Positions 18,007-27,043 of a stretch of 64,000 nt of DNA are shown in pieces. Source of the stretch: CALBPI01 sp963922335. Lineage in GTDB: Bacteria; Pseudomonadota; Gammaproteobacteria; Steroidobacterales; Woeseiaceae. The stretch is from contig CAWUIB010000003.1 in assembly GCA_963922335.1 (NCBI GenBank), forward strand, positions 348,007 to 412,006, in the 5' to 3' direction. Made by a program: the position numbers and the translations under genes. Under the pieces are notes generated by a model that was not told the DNA's origin, did not search any database, and saw nothing but the letters and a program-made list of their open reading frames with translations. Numbering within the stretch: position 1 is the first letter of the stretch; every line of letters starts with the position of its first letter.

Positions 18007-18654
18007 CTAACTTTCGATCAGCGCCTTCAATCGTGCGACTTCTTCCTCGAGCGCCGTAACCCTGGCTTCGAGAGCAGAGGATTTCGGTGTGGGCGCAGGC
18101 CGTGCTTGTGCCGCATCGCTTGCATATTGATCAAGATCGATGGGTCCTGCCAATAGATGCATATACTCGGCATCGCGACGGCCCGGTGTACGTGGCAACT
18201 TCACCAGCAGCGGATCCGTGTCGCGGTTAACGAGCCGCTCGGCGGTCACTACGACATCATTGTTGGCGTCGAAAGTATGCATGCGTCCACTGCGCGTGCG
18301 CAGCTCACCAGGTGTTTGCGGACCACGCAGTAGCAACAGCGTCAGAACCGCGTACTCATCCGGTTCGAGTTGCACTTCACCAAAAGTCGAGTTGCAGAAG
18401 CGCTGTGTGTATTTGTCGACGCCGCGCTTGAAGTTCTCGTCCTTGCGAACCAGGTGCTGTGTGATGAGCGAGTTGAGTGCTGCCTCAACTTGGCCAGGGT
18501 CGAGGCTCATGACCGGTTCCCGACTGGTTTTCTGATTACAGGCGTTGGTCAGTGCGTTCAACGTCATCGGATACTGATCGGGTGTCAGCACCGCCTTCTC
18601 CATCAGGCATCCCAAGACGCGGATTTCTTCGGCGGACAGTGGCGAGAACGTCAT
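18007..18654 (-). CDS. yceH: YceH-family (DUF480) protein
   Basis: A 215-residue YceH/DUF480 protein made of two winged-helix domains. The family start PLSAEEIRVLGCLMEKAVLT and the motifs TLNALTNACNQKTSREPVM and LLLRGPQTPGELRTR are clear. A short C-terminal coiled coil (ALEARVTALEEEVARLKALI) is present. The function is poorly known; the fold suggests nucleic-acid or protein binding. It is the last gene of a three-gene minus-strand set, its ATG overlapping the stop of the DUF302 gene. Confidence 0.93.
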   Translation of the reverse strand: MTFSPLSAEEIRVLGCLMEKAVLTPDQYPMTLNALTNACNQKTSREPVMSLDPGQVEAALNSLITQHLVRKDENFKRGVDKYTQRFCNSTFGEVQLEPDEYAVLTLLLLRGPQTPGELRTRSGRMHTFDANNDVVVTAERLVNRDTDPLLVKLPRTPGRRDAEYMHLLAGPIDLDQYASDAAQARPAPTPKSSALEARVTALEEEVARLKALIES

Positions 18655-19124
18655 GAGCGGGTCGCCGCAGTCGCGAATTTAGCGAGCGCGCCTTCGACCT
18701 TGTCGAGCACGGGGCCACACCCCTCGATCGCATGCCGGTCGCCTAGATACCGGATGTCGTTATAGGTGTAGAACACCTCGCCCGACTCGGTCTCGTAAAT
18801 CAGCGCCTTCATGGGCAGGTCGATGGCGATTGTTTGTGCGCAACGCATCAAAGGCGTGCCTGCCTTGGGGTTGCCGAAAATCACAACTCGCGTCGGTCGC
18901 AGTGCGAGCCCGGCGGTTTCAGCACCCTCGGCATGATCGACGGTCGCGAAATGTCGCATTCCCGCAGTCTGGAGGGCAGCAAGGAGTCGCTGTGTCGTGG
19001 TCTCGACATCGTTCGCACTGCGAACCTTGATCAGACCATTGTTGACTGGCGTGTCTGTGGTCGGTGCCGTGGTGCATCCGGTGAGCACGATCATTGTGAT
19101 CAACATCAGTAGAGGAGATTTCAT
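18651..19124 (-). CDS. DUF302 lipoprotein
   Basis: A 157-residue protein with a lipoprotein signal peptide (lipobox LTGC near residue 17) and a DUF302 domain, seen in VVIFGNPKAGTPLMRCAQTIAIDLPMK split across the conserved core and in the YNDIRYLGDRH segment. DUF302 proteins are small envelope or cytosolic proteins of unknown function. I chose the ATG at 19124, preceded by a purine-rich site, because it gives an ideal signal peptide; the frame stays open much further upstream inside the neighbouring gene. Start and stop both overlap neighbours by 4 bases. Confidence 0.85.
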   Translation of the reverse strand: MKSPLLMLITMIVLTGCTTAPTTDTPVNNGLIKVRSANDVETTTQRLLAALQTAGMRHFATVDHAEGAETAGLALRPTRVVIFGNPKAGTPLMRCAQTIAIDLPMKALIYETESGEVFYTYNDIRYLGDRHAIEGCGPVLDKVEGALAKFATAATRS

Positions 19125-20674
19125 TCCGTCGTCTCTTGTGCGTCGTTTACGGTTGTCTTGCGCTTCATGTAGCGGCTGGGATGTCGGTCGAGTGCGTTTG
19201 GGACAAATCCGGATAGGGATCGATCCACCATGTGTTTGGAGACCATGAAATACAGAGGAATTATTACAGCATCGTCGAGCAGCATCCGCTCGGCCGCGGT
19301 CAGCAGTGCAGCTCGTTCCTCTTGATCCGCTGTGCTCGCCGCGCGATCCAGCAGCTCTTCGAATTCCCGGCTGGCGTATCCCGGCAGGTTGTTCTCGTTG
19401 CCTTCGCGAAACAGTTCCAGAAAAGCCAAAGCATCGTTGTAGTCGGCAAACCAGGAGAAACGCATGACTGACCATTGCTCCTGGCGCTGACGAGCGTCGA
19501 GAAAGTATTGCCATTCACGTGCATCGAGATTGATCTCGAAGTCCAGAGCCTCTCGCCACATAGACTGAACGGTGAGCGCGATTTTCTCGTGGACGGAGCC
19601 CGAGTCATACAGATACACGAGGTCAGCGCTTGCGGCGAGTGCGTCCGCGTCTATATCGAGTCGCGTCTCCGGAATCGCCTTTTGCCCGGCAGTCCCCGGT
19701 GGCACGAGCCTGTAAGCGGGTTGCTCGCCTCGACCCAGAACCTTGGCCAGCGCCTCGCGATTGATGGTGCTGAACAGGGCGCGCCTCACTGAACGGTCGG
19801 TCAATGGGGGCTCGTTGATATCCAGTGCGAGAAAGTAGGTGCCGAGCACGGGTGCGATCTGCACCTGCTCGCGTTGTTCTTCGGACATTGTCTGCAGCGC
19901 GGTGGTCGGTATCGCCTCAGTTAGATCGAGCTCGCCAGCGACGAACATCCGGTGTTCTGTGGCCTCGTCGGTGACGGGTAAGAAACGCACCTGATCGAAA
20001 TACACCCCATCGGCGCCGTGGAAAAACGGATTTTTCTCGACGATCAAGCGATCAAGCGGTGACCACGACACCAATTGGTAGGCGCCGTTGGTGATCTCAG
20101 GGTCAAGGTGTCTTGGGCAGGCGAGCGGAAGACTGAGTAGTGCCAGCGCATGTGCGGTTGGCTGTGCGAATTCGATGACCAGTGTGTCCGGATCGCTCGC
20201 ACGCACCCCCATTGCGTCAAGCGGCGCTGACCCGCGCCTAATATCAGCAAAGCCTCGAATGGGGTTCAGGAGGTAGGCAAGCGGCGAGGGCGTATCCGGG
20301 TTCGCGAGATGTGCGAAGGCACGGACAAAATCCTGAGCGACCACGCGGTCGCCGTTGGACCAACGAGCATTCGGGCGCAGGCTGAACGAATAGGTCGTTG
20401 AGTCAGGGCTGGCTTGCCATTCAATAGCGACGCCTGGCGACACGTTGCCGCTAGCATCCACGGTCACAAGACCCTCGCACAGGTCGGTCAGCACTTGAAA
20501 TGCATGGATGTCGGTTGCCAGCGCAGGATCTAGTGAGCCGGGATCGCCGCCGTTTCCGCGAGTGAGTACTTTCGTTGTCTTTTCAGTGGGTTCCGCATCA
20601 CCTGAAGGCGTGCAGCCGACGCTCGCGAAGGCGATACCAGCAACGATCAGGACGTGCAGGAGCAGTTTGCGCAT
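19121..20674 (-). CDS. Oligopeptide-binding lipoprotein (SBP_bac_5 / OppA-like)
   Basis: A 517-residue solute-binding protein of ABC-transporter family 5. It has a lipobox (ASVGC) and family features: GGDPGSLDPALATD, LCEGLVTVDASG, YSFSLRPNARWSNGDRV, FVRAFAHL. The usual ligands are oligopeptides. No permease or ATPase gene lies nearby, so it either serves a distant OppBCDF or acts in sensing or in cell-wall peptide recycling. It is the first gene of the minus-strand set and diverges from the DUF6502 gene. Confidence 0.9.
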   Translation of the reverse strand: MRKLLLHVLIVAGIAFASVGCTPSGDAEPTEKTTKVLTRGNGGDPGSLDPALATDIHAFQVLTDLCEGLVTVDASGNVSPGVAIEWQASPDSTTYSFSLRPNARWSNGDRVVAQDFVRAFAHLANPDTPSPLAYLLNPIRGFADIRRGSAPLDAMGVRASDPDTLVIEFAQPTAHALALLSLPLACPRHLDPEITNGAYQLVSWSPLDRLIVEKNPFFHGADGVYFDQVRFLPVTDEATEHRMFVAGELDLTEAIPTTALQTMSEEQREQVQIAPVLGTYFLALDINEPPLTDRSVRRALFSTINREALAKVLGRGEQPAYRLVPPGTAGQKAIPETRLDIDADALAASADLVYLYDSGSVHEKIALTVQSMWREALDFEINLDAREWQYFLDARQRQEQWSVMRFSWFADYNDALAFLELFREGNENNLPGYASREFEELLDRAASTADQEERAALLTAAERMLLDDAVIIPLYFMVSKHMVDRSLSGFVPNALDRHPSRYMKRKTTVNDAQETTE

Positions 20675-20761
20675 ACCTCTATTTTACCCATTGCCCGGAA
20701 CGATACTTCGGTTTCTCCTGTTGTCATATTCCATTTTATTTGCTTGTGAGTTTCCAAAATT

Positions 20762-20776
20762 GGGGTAACTTGCCCC
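20762..20776. promoter_or_regulatory. Imperfect palindrome just before the DUF6502 start
   Basis: The 15 bases ggggtaacttgcccc form a palindrome with one mismatched pair, 4 bases before the ATG at 20781 and over the place where a ribosome binding site would be expected; no good Shine-Dalgarno is visible there. It could be an operator for the HTH-like product or a translation-blocking hairpin. Function is inferred only. Confidence 0.3.
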
Positions 20777-20780
20777 ACCT

Positions 20781-21629
20781 ATGGACAGCACAACAGATCA
20801 AAACCTCGGTTTGAGAGGCACACTACGCAACGCGGTACGCACACTTTTGCGCCCGATTGCTCTCGTACTCATTCGCAGCGGGATGCCCTGGCGGGAGTTC
20901 TCCGAGCTCTCGAAATCGGTGTTCGTTGACGTTGCGACCGATGCATTTGGTATTCGCGGACGTCCGACCAACGTGTCGCGAGTTTCGATCCTGACGGGCA
21001 TTTCCCGCAAGGAAGTAAAGCGCCAGCGAGAGCTGCTCGAAGGCGGCACCGAGACGCAGTCCAGCAAGACGACCGATGCAACACGGTTGCTCTCCGGCTG
21101 GTATCAGGACCCTGACTTCCTGAACGCCGATGGCGAACCATTGGCCCTCTCGCTCGAAGCGCAGGGCCGCCAAAGTTTTCATGAGCTTTTCGCTCGGTAT
21201 GGGGGGGACACCCCGGAACAGACGCTCCTTCGCGAACTCACTTCCGCGAAGTCGATCGAGCGACTGGAAGACGGCCGTGTCTCCCCCAAGCGTCGGTATC
21301 ACATGCCCGACGATGTGAGTGAAGGGGCGCTGCGCTTTTTCGGCACGAACCTGTTCGACCATGCCAACACGCTGAGCAAAAACCTGGCGGTCGAAGAGGG
21401 AGCGCCCAAGTGGCTGGAAGGATTTGCCGTCGAGTCGAACATCGATAGTCGGCACGTAGAGGAGTTTCGGGAGTTTCTGAACGTCAGAGGTCAGGAGTTT
21501 TTGGAAGAGATCGATGAGTGGTTGAGTCGCCATCAGCAAAACGCGAAGGACGAAAAGTCCACGCCCGTGCGGTTGGGGCTCGGAGTGTATGCAATTGAAG
21601 GGACCTTACCCAAAGGAACGATGTCATGA
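20781..21629 (+). CDS. DUF6502 family protein
   Basis: A 282-residue protein I place in the DUF6502 family. The N-terminal LLRPIALVLIRSGMPWREFSELSKSVFVDVA, given here only as a region (residues 22-52), and the following VSRVSILTGISRKEVKR look like a winged-helix/HTH DNA-binding unit. The C-terminal part is helical with no catalytic motif. Function is unknown; a regulatory role is inferred. Its stop overlaps the start of the DUF5666 lipoprotein by 4 bases, so the two are made together. Confidence 0.75.
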   Translation: MDSTTDQNLGLRGTLRNAVRTLLRPIALVLIRSGMPWREFSELSKSVFVDVATDAFGIRGRPTNVSRVSILTGISRKEVKRQRELLEGGTETQSSKTTDATRLLSGWYQDPDFLNADGEPLALSLEAQGRQSFHELFARYGGDTPEQTLLRELTSAKSIERLEDGRVSPKRRYHMPDDVSEGALRFFGTNLFDHANTLSKNLAVEEGAPKWLEGFAVESNIDSRHVEEFREFLNVRGQEFLEEIDEWLSRHQQNAKDEKSTPVRLGLGVYAIEGTLPKGTMS

Positions 21630-23128
21630 ATGGATTGAAGCGCATCTTTATTGGTACAGCGATGTTGACTCTTGCGGCCTGTGGCGGCGGTGGCGGTGGT
21701 GGCTCCGCACCACCCCCGAATACCGGTGGCGGCGGTGGAGCCGGGGGCGGTGGTGGCTCCGGCGGTGGCGGCAACACGGGCGGTATCGGCCGCACGGGTC
21801 TTGCCGTGGGACCGGTCAGCAACTTCGGCAGCGTCGTGGTTAACGGCGTCCGCTACGATACGAGCCAGGCGGTGTTCACACTGGACGGAGCAGCCGGCAT
21901 AGAGTCGGATCTCGATATCGGTGACATTGTCCTCGTTCGCGGGTCGATCGACGAAGACGGTATCAACGGCGTCGCCGACGAAGTCTTCTATGACGAGGCG
22001 GTGAAAGGTCCGATCGACAGCATCGATATCGCCAACGACCGCATCGTCGTGCTGGGTCAGACGGTATTGATCAACGCCGAAACCTCATTCGACGATGACT
22101 TCATGCCTGCCAACATCGAAGGATTGACAGCAGGTGAATTCGTAGAGATCAGTGGCCTGCCTAATTCGGCTGGCGAGATCATCGCGTCGCGCATTGAGCC
22201 GGAATCCGATACGAGTGAATTCGAGGTCACAGGTTTCGTGGCGAACCTCGATACCGCCGCACAGACGTTCGAGATCAATGCGCTGACCGTGGACTACGCG
22301 ACCGCCATGCTGGAGGACTTCCCCAACGGTGAGATCGGCGAGGGTGATCTGGTCGAGGTCGAGGGCTCGCAGCGTGACGCCAACGGTGTGTTGATCGCCG
22401 ACGAGGTGGATTTCGAATCGGTTCTGCCGGATCTGAGCGGCACGGATGATGTCGATCTTGAGATCTCTGGATTGATCACACGCTTTGCGTCGAGCACCGA
22501 CTTTGATGTGGCCGGAATCCCGGTGACCACCAACGGTGACACGGACTTTGAGAACGGCACGATCGCCGATCTTGCACTTGATGTTCGCGTCGAGGTCGAA
22601 GGCGAGCTGTCCTCTGAGGGTGTGCTCATTGCTGATGACATCGAGTTCCGCCCGGAAGCGTCGATCGAAATCGAAGCGCAGATTGACTCCATCGATACCG
22701 CCGCTGGGAGCTTCGTAGTGTTAGGTATCACCGTGAATACCGATGCTTCTACGAAATTCGAAGACTTCAGTAGCGCGTCGCTGACACGCCTGACGATCGA
22801 AGACCTTAGTGTTGGTGATTACATCGAGGTAGCGGCGGTGCCGCAGGAAGGCGTCAACACCGTCCTGGCTCGCACAGTGGAGCGAGACGATGATGAAGAA
22901 GGCGAAGTGGTTCTCGAGGGAACGGTCACAGAAATCGCTGAGCCTTCGTTCACCATTCTGGGTGTCACAGTGACGACGGACGCGAACACGGAGTTTGAGT
23001 TTGACGATATGACACTGACATCCGCACAGTTCTTTGATTCGCTGATGATCGGTGATCAGGTCGAAGTCGAGGGTATCGAATCCTCGGACACCGTGATCGC
23101 TGCGGAGACGGTAGAACTCGACGACTAA
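21626..23128 (+). CDS. DUF5666 repeat lipoprotein with poly-glycine linker
   Basis: A 500-residue exported lipoprotein. The signal peptide ends in the lipobox LAAC, followed by an extreme Gly-rich linker (residues 20-52) broken only by a few Ser, Ala, Pro, Asn and Thr. After it come about six related beta-rich repeats of 65-75 residues, each with a core like VEVEGSQRDANGVLIADEVDF, matching DUF5666 domains. The protein is very acidic (rich in Asp and Glu). It is presumably anchored to a membrane and displayed outward; its role is unknown. It ends 23 bases before a strong terminator. Confidence 0.82.
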   Translation: MNGLKRIFIGTAMLTLAACGGGGGGGSAPPPNTGGGGGAGGGGGSGGGGNTGGIGRTGLAVGPVSNFGSVVVNGVRYDTSQAVFTLDGAAGIESDLDIGDIVLVRGSIDEDGINGVADEVFYDEAVKGPIDSIDIANDRIVVLGQTVLINAETSFDDDFMPANIEGLTAGEFVEISGLPNSAGEIIASRIEPESDTSEFEVTGFVANLDTAAQTFEINALTVDYATAMLEDFPNGEIGEGDLVEVEGSQRDANGVLIADEVDFESVLPDLSGTDDVDLEISGLITRFASSTDFDVAGIPVTTNGDTDFENGTIADLALDVRVEVEGELSSEGVLIADDIEFRPEASIEIEAQIDSIDTAAGSFVVLGITVNTDASTKFEDFSSASLTRLTIEDLSVGDYIEVAAVPQEGVNTVLARTVERDDDEEGEVVLEGTVTEIAEPSFTILGVTVTTDANTEFEFDDMTLTSAQFFDSLMIGDQVEVEGIESSDTVIAAETVELDD

Positions 23129-23151
23129 TCGAGTCGATCGAGCTGAAACAG

Positions 23152-23183
23152 GGCCCGGTCAGCCACTGCTGACCGGGCCTTTT
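23152..23183 (+). terminator. Rho-independent terminator
   Basis: A perfect 12-bp stem (23152-23163 with 23168-23179) closes a 4-base loop and is followed by TTTT. It ends the DUF6502-DUF5666 operon. The bases from 23184 to 23419 hold no gene that I can see. Confidence 0.9.
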
Positions 23184-23419
23184 CGTTCGTCTTTGTCGAC
23201 GTAGATTCTGCGCTGAAATATGTCAAGTTCCAGTCTATGTCTCTCCGCAACCGGTAGTCTCGTGGGATAAACAGAACGCAACCGTCAGTCAGAAGATGTG
23301 AACGCCTTTTCGGTGTAGACCGGAATGACTTTCGGCAAGAAAAAGCGGAAATGACTTCCGGCAAGAACCGCACAGGATGTGACAACAATAACCGGCGTCG
23401 TAACTCAAGGTGGGGAACC

Positions 23420-25081
23420 ATGACCAAAACCAATAAATCGCAAGAGCAAACGAAAGAAACCGGGCCAGAGTCGCCGGAACGTCGAGACTTCTTCGGCAAG
23501 TCGGCAATGGCTGCGGGTGCAGCGGCGATGCTGCCGGCGGGTGCTGCCATGACCAGCAATGCGCAGGCTGCTGTCATTCGTCGCAATCCGCGCCTTCGGC
23601 GGGACAATTCACTGGAGATTCGTACGGATGCTGCTGTCGAGCAGTGGTCGCAGCCGCTGCCGGCGCACCCGGATAACGGTGACGACGCTGCCTACGCGAG
23701 CAAGATTGGCTCGTTCACAAAGGGCCTGCCGCACAACGAGCTGGGTGAGGTCGACCGACGCGCCTATCGCAAACTGAAACGTGCGTTGCGCACGGGAAGC
23801 GAGTCGCGGTTCGAAGCCATCCCGATGGGCGGTGCGCGTAAGTTGGCAAATCCACAAGCCACTTACGCGTATTCGATGGAAGGAGTCGACTCGCACTGCA
23901 CGAGCATGCCGGCAGCGCCTGCGTTTGCCGACCGCGACGAGATTGCGGAAATCGTCGAAGTCTATTGGCATGCGTTACTACGCGATGTGCCGTTCACGGA
24001 ATACGCAACCGACTCGCTGGTCGCGAGCGCTGTTGCCGATATGAACAAGTTCGATTATTTCACTCAGCGCTATAACGGACCGGTCACGCCCGAAAACCTC
24101 TTCCGGGGTGAAACGCCGGGTGACCTCGCGGGTCCCTACGTTTCGCAGCTGCTGTTGAAAGACATTCCGTTCGGTCCAAGAACGATTTCGCAGCGCTATG
24201 ACGTCGATGTGCCAGGGCTTGATTTCATGACCGGCTATGCGGAGTGGCTGGAGGTGCAACGGGGCAATGTGCCGAGCGCTTCGGTGTTCGATAGCACGCG
24301 TCGCTACATCAGCGACGGTCGCCGCATCGGCAGCTATGTGCATTTCGACTTCAGCTACCAGGCGTATCTCAGCGCGTCACAGATCATTACCGGTGGCCTT
24401 GGCATTAATCCGTGGGATCCGCGACTGCCTTACGATTTCTCCGCGACGCAGGGCCGGTTTGTGACTTTCGGTGGTGCGGATATCTTGTCCTTGATCGCCA
24501 AGGTTGCTCACGAGGCCCTGAAAGCCGCGTGGTTCCAGAAATGGCAAGTGCATTTGCGACTGCGACCCGAGACCTTCGGTGGTCGGCTTCACAACCACCT
24601 TACCGGCGCGAAGGAATATCCGATCAATAGCGCCATCAACGAGGTCAGCGTGTTCGACGAGACGTTCTCGCGTACCGGAACCTATCTGTTGCCGATGGCG
24701 TATCCCGAGGGCAGCCCTACGCATCCTGCGTACCCGGCGGGCCACGCGACCATCGCTGGTGCTTGTACAACGGTGATGAAAGCGTTCTTCGATGAAGACG
24801 CCCCGATTCCTGATCCTGTGGTTTCATCTGCCGATGGATTGAGTCTGGATGCGTATTCTGGAGGCCCACTGACCATCGGCGGCGAACTCGACAAGCTCGC
24901 ATCCAACATCGCGCTTGGCAGGGATATCGCAGGTGTTCATTGGCGTACCGATGGCACCGAGGGATTGCTGGTCGGAGAGCAGGTCGCAATCGGTGTGCTG
25001 CGCGATATCAAGCGCATCTACAACGAGTCTTTCGATGGGTTCTTCTTCCGTGGCTTTGCGGGGAATGACATCGTCGTGTAG
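23420..25081 (+). CDS. Vanadium-dependent haloperoxidase-like protein, Tat-exported
   Basis: A 553-residue member of the vanadium haloperoxidase/PAP2 superfamily. Vanadate-site motifs are present: the Lys/Arg segment KWQVHLRLRPE, the THPAYPAGHA motif, and GRDIAGVHW with the Arg-x5-His spacing of true haloperoxidases. The N-terminus carries a twin-arginine signal (RRDFFGK, then a hydrophobic Ala-rich stretch ending NAQA), so a folded enzyme would be exported. It could oxidise halides with H2O2; a phosphatase role is the alternative. ATG 23420 follows AAGGTGGGG. Confidence 0.85.
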   Translation: MTKTNKSQEQTKETGPESPERRDFFGKSAMAAGAAAMLPAGAAMTSNAQAAVIRRNPRLRRDNSLEIRTDAAVEQWSQPLPAHPDNGDDAAYASKIGSFTKGLPHNELGEVDRRAYRKLKRALRTGSESRFEAIPMGGARKLANPQATYAYSMEGVDSHCTSMPAAPAFADRDEIAEIVEVYWHALLRDVPFTEYATDSLVASAVADMNKFDYFTQRYNGPVTPENLFRGETPGDLAGPYVSQLLLKDIPFGPRTISQRYDVDVPGLDFMTGYAEWLEVQRGNVPSASVFDSTRRYISDGRRIGSYVHFDFSYQAYLSASQIITGGLGINPWDPRLPYDFSATQGRFVTFGGADILSLIAKVAHEALKAAWFQKWQVHLRLRPETFGGRLHNHLTGAKEYPINSAINEVSVFDETFSRTGTYLLPMAYPEGSPTHPAYPAGHATIAGACTTVMKAFFDEDAPIPDPVVSSADGLSLDAYSGGPLTIGGELDKLASNIALGRDIAGVHWRTDGTEGLLVGEQVAIGVLRDIKRIYNESFDGFFFRGFAGNDIVV

Positions 25082-25111
25082 TTGCTCCTGAACAGGATCA
25101 GCCAAATTCGA

Positions 25112-25140
25112 GAATGGCCCCGAAAGGGGTCATTTTCGTT
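25112..25140 (+). terminator. Probable terminator
   Basis: The stem tggcccc (25115-25121) pairs with ggggtca (25126-25132) across a GAAA tetraloop, with one G-T pair, and is followed by TTTTCGTTT. It lies between the haloperoxidase and the dienelactone hydrolase genes and may only partly separate them. Confidence 0.65.
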
Positions 25141-25174
25141 TATGGTGGTCAGCCTATCGACGCGGAGCATTGCG

Positions 25175-26038
25175 ATGACACGGCACGAGATCGAAGCGAC
25201 TGTTTTTGATTTGTATGACGAGTACTGCCACGGCCAGATCAGTCGGCGACAGTTTTTCGAGCGAGCCGGGAGTGCGGGTGCATTGATGGCAACCGCAATG
25301 CTGCCGAATTACGCGTCCGGACAAGAAGTGTTGTTTACCGATGAGCGGATCAAGGCGCACTGGGTGAACTACCCGTCCCCAGGAGGCAATAGCGGTGAAA
25401 TGAGAGGTTATCTCGTGCAGCCGGCCGGCGAGGGACCATTTCCTGCCGTGGTCGTCATCCATGAGAATCGTGGGCTTAACCCTTATGTCCAGGACGTGGC
25501 GCGGCGCGCAGCGCTAGCCGGTTTTCTAGCCTTGGCCCCCGACGGTTTGTTTCCTGTCGGTGGTTACCCGGGCAACGATGACGAGGGTCGCGTACTGCAA
25601 CGCAATCTGGACTCGGCGAAGCTTGCCACCGACATCGAGAATAGCGCTCGCTTTGTCAAGGCGCACCCGCTTTCGACCGGCAAGTTAGGTGCAACTGGTT
25701 TTTGCTGGGGGGGTGGCATGGCCAATGCGCTGGCAACGCGGATGGGTGCGGACATTCACGCTGTCGCACCATATTACGGGCGTGCAGCTGATACGGACGC
25801 TGTTCCCGATATCAAGGCTGCGGTGCAGGTGCACTACGCGGACAATGACCCCAGAGTCAACGCAATGCGAGCAGACTACGAACAGGCGCTTCAGGCAGCA
25901 GCTGTGACTTACGAGATGCATAGCTACCCCGAGACGCGTCATGGATTTCACAACTACTCGACGCCAAGATATGTCGCAGAGGCGGCCGCGTTATCGTGGC
26001 AACGCACGATGGCGTGGTTCACTAAGTATCTCTCTTAG
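25175..26038 (+). CDS. Dienelactone hydrolase family protein, Tat-type signal
   Basis: An alpha/beta-hydrolase of the dienelactone hydrolase family with a Cys nucleophile in GFCWGGGM, the Asp region YADNDPRV and the His in RHGFHN. The early VVVIHENRGLNPYVQDVARR segment is also typical. About 25 residues from the start is SRRQFF followed by an Ala-rich hydrophobic stretch, a twin-arginine signal with a long n-region, so export is likely. The substrate is probably an ester or lactone. ATG 25175 was chosen because the Tat-type N-terminus MTRHEIEATVFDLY is intact. Its end overlaps the convergent DUF808 gene by 17 bases. Confidence 0.87.
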   Translation: MTRHEIEATVFDLYDEYCHGQISRRQFFERAGSAGALMATAMLPNYASGQEVLFTDERIKAHWVNYPSPGGNSGEMRGYLVQPAGEGPFPAVVVIHENRGLNPYVQDVARRAALAGFLALAPDGLFPVGGYPGNDDEGRVLQRNLDSAKLATDIENSARFVKAHPLSTGKLGATGFCWGGGMANALATRMGADIHAVAPYYGRAADTDAVPDIKAAVQVHYADNDPRVNAMRADYEQALQAAAVTYEMHSYPETRHGFHNYSTPRYVAEAAALSWQRTMAWFTKYLS

Positions 26039-26984
26039 ATGCCAACCTCGTGATGATCGGAATCATAAAGCCGCCAGCGGCGAGTCCGATGAGTCCTGCA
26101 CCCATTGCCTCGATTGTCCATGTGATGGCCGCGCTCGCGACCGGTACGCCCGCGCCGATTCTGACGGCGACAGCATGAATCCAATGCTCAGGTGCCGAGA
26201 GCCCATAGTGCGCCAGTCCGTGGACAAGGATGCCTCCACCGACCCAGATCATCGCGGCGGTGCCGATGATCGACAACGCTGCGAGCAGCTTGGGCATAGC
26301 GACTACGAGGCCACGCCCAAATCCACGCCACAGATTTGCGCCCGTGCCTGAAGCGGCAGATTGAGCCATAGCAACACCGATGTCGTCCGCTTTCACGATG
26401 ATTGCGACAACACCATAGACGCCTACGGTGATGGCAATTCCAACCAGGGCAAGCACGACCGCCTGGGTTAGCAGTGTGCTGTCGGGAATGGTCGCGAGTG
26501 CAATCGCCATGATCTCAGCAGACAGAATAAAGTCGGTTCGTATCGCGCCGTCGACACGCTGGTCTTCTAACGCTTTGGGCGAGATCGCTTCGTCGTAGAT
26601 AGCTGCTTCGTGGGCGTGTGCCTTGTGCGGTGCCACGGCTTCGAGCACTTTTTCGGCACCCTCGTAACAGAGAAACAAGCCGCCCGCCATCAACAAAGGT
26701 GTGATGGCAGCAGGTAGAAAAAAACTGAGAGCGAGCGCGGTTGGCAGCAGGATGAGGAGCTTGTTGCGAAGGGAGCCGGCAGCAATCCGCATAACGATCG
26801 GCAATTCCCGCTCGGGTGAGAATCCGACTACGTAGCGGGGCGTGACCGCGGCATCGTCAATGACCACACCGGCAGACTTTGTCCCGGCCTTGATCGCCTG
26901 CGCAGCGACATCATCAAGTGATGCGGCCGCAACCTTCGCGATTGCCGCAACATCATCCAGCAGCGCCAGCAGTCCGGTACTCAT
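26022..26984 (-). CDS. DUF808 (YedI-like) membrane protein
   Basis: A 320-residue integral membrane protein of the DUF808 family. The N-terminus GLLALLDDVAAIAKVAA and the segment GGLFLCYEGAEKVLEA are diagnostic, and several hydrophobic helices follow. Function is unknown; a transport or envelope role is only a guess. Transcription converges with the dienelactone hydrolase gene, and the two coding ends overlap. Confidence 0.9.
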   Translation of the reverse strand: MSTGLLALLDDVAAIAKVAAASLDDVAAQAIKAGTKSAGVVIDDAAVTPRYVVGFSPERELPIVMRIAAGSLRNKLLILLPTALALSFFLPAAITPLLMAGGLFLCYEGAEKVLEAVAPHKAHAHEAAIYDEAISPKALEDQRVDGAIRTDFILSAEIMAIALATIPDSTLLTQAVVLALVGIAITVGVYGVVAIIVKADDIGVAMAQSAASGTGANLWRGFGRGLVVAMPKLLAALSIIGTAAMIWVGGGILVHGLAHYGLSAPEHWIHAVAVRIGAGVPVASAAITWTIEAMGAGLIGLAAGGFMIPIITRLASKRDT

Positions 26985-27043
26985 CGCTCAACGTTCCTCC
27001 GCCGAGTCGGCGAGTGCTTGTCGTGGGCGATGAGTGTATCAGG

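Noticed and set aside
20823..21539. 238-residue open frame on the minus strand
   Set aside because: It is antisense to the DUF6502 gene, has no ribosome-binding site or domain, and overlaps nearly its full length.
21680..21790. Repeated GGC/GGT units as a possible repeat array
   Set aside because: They are in frame and code for a Gly linker; there are no spacers, so it is not CRISPR or a mobile-element repeat.
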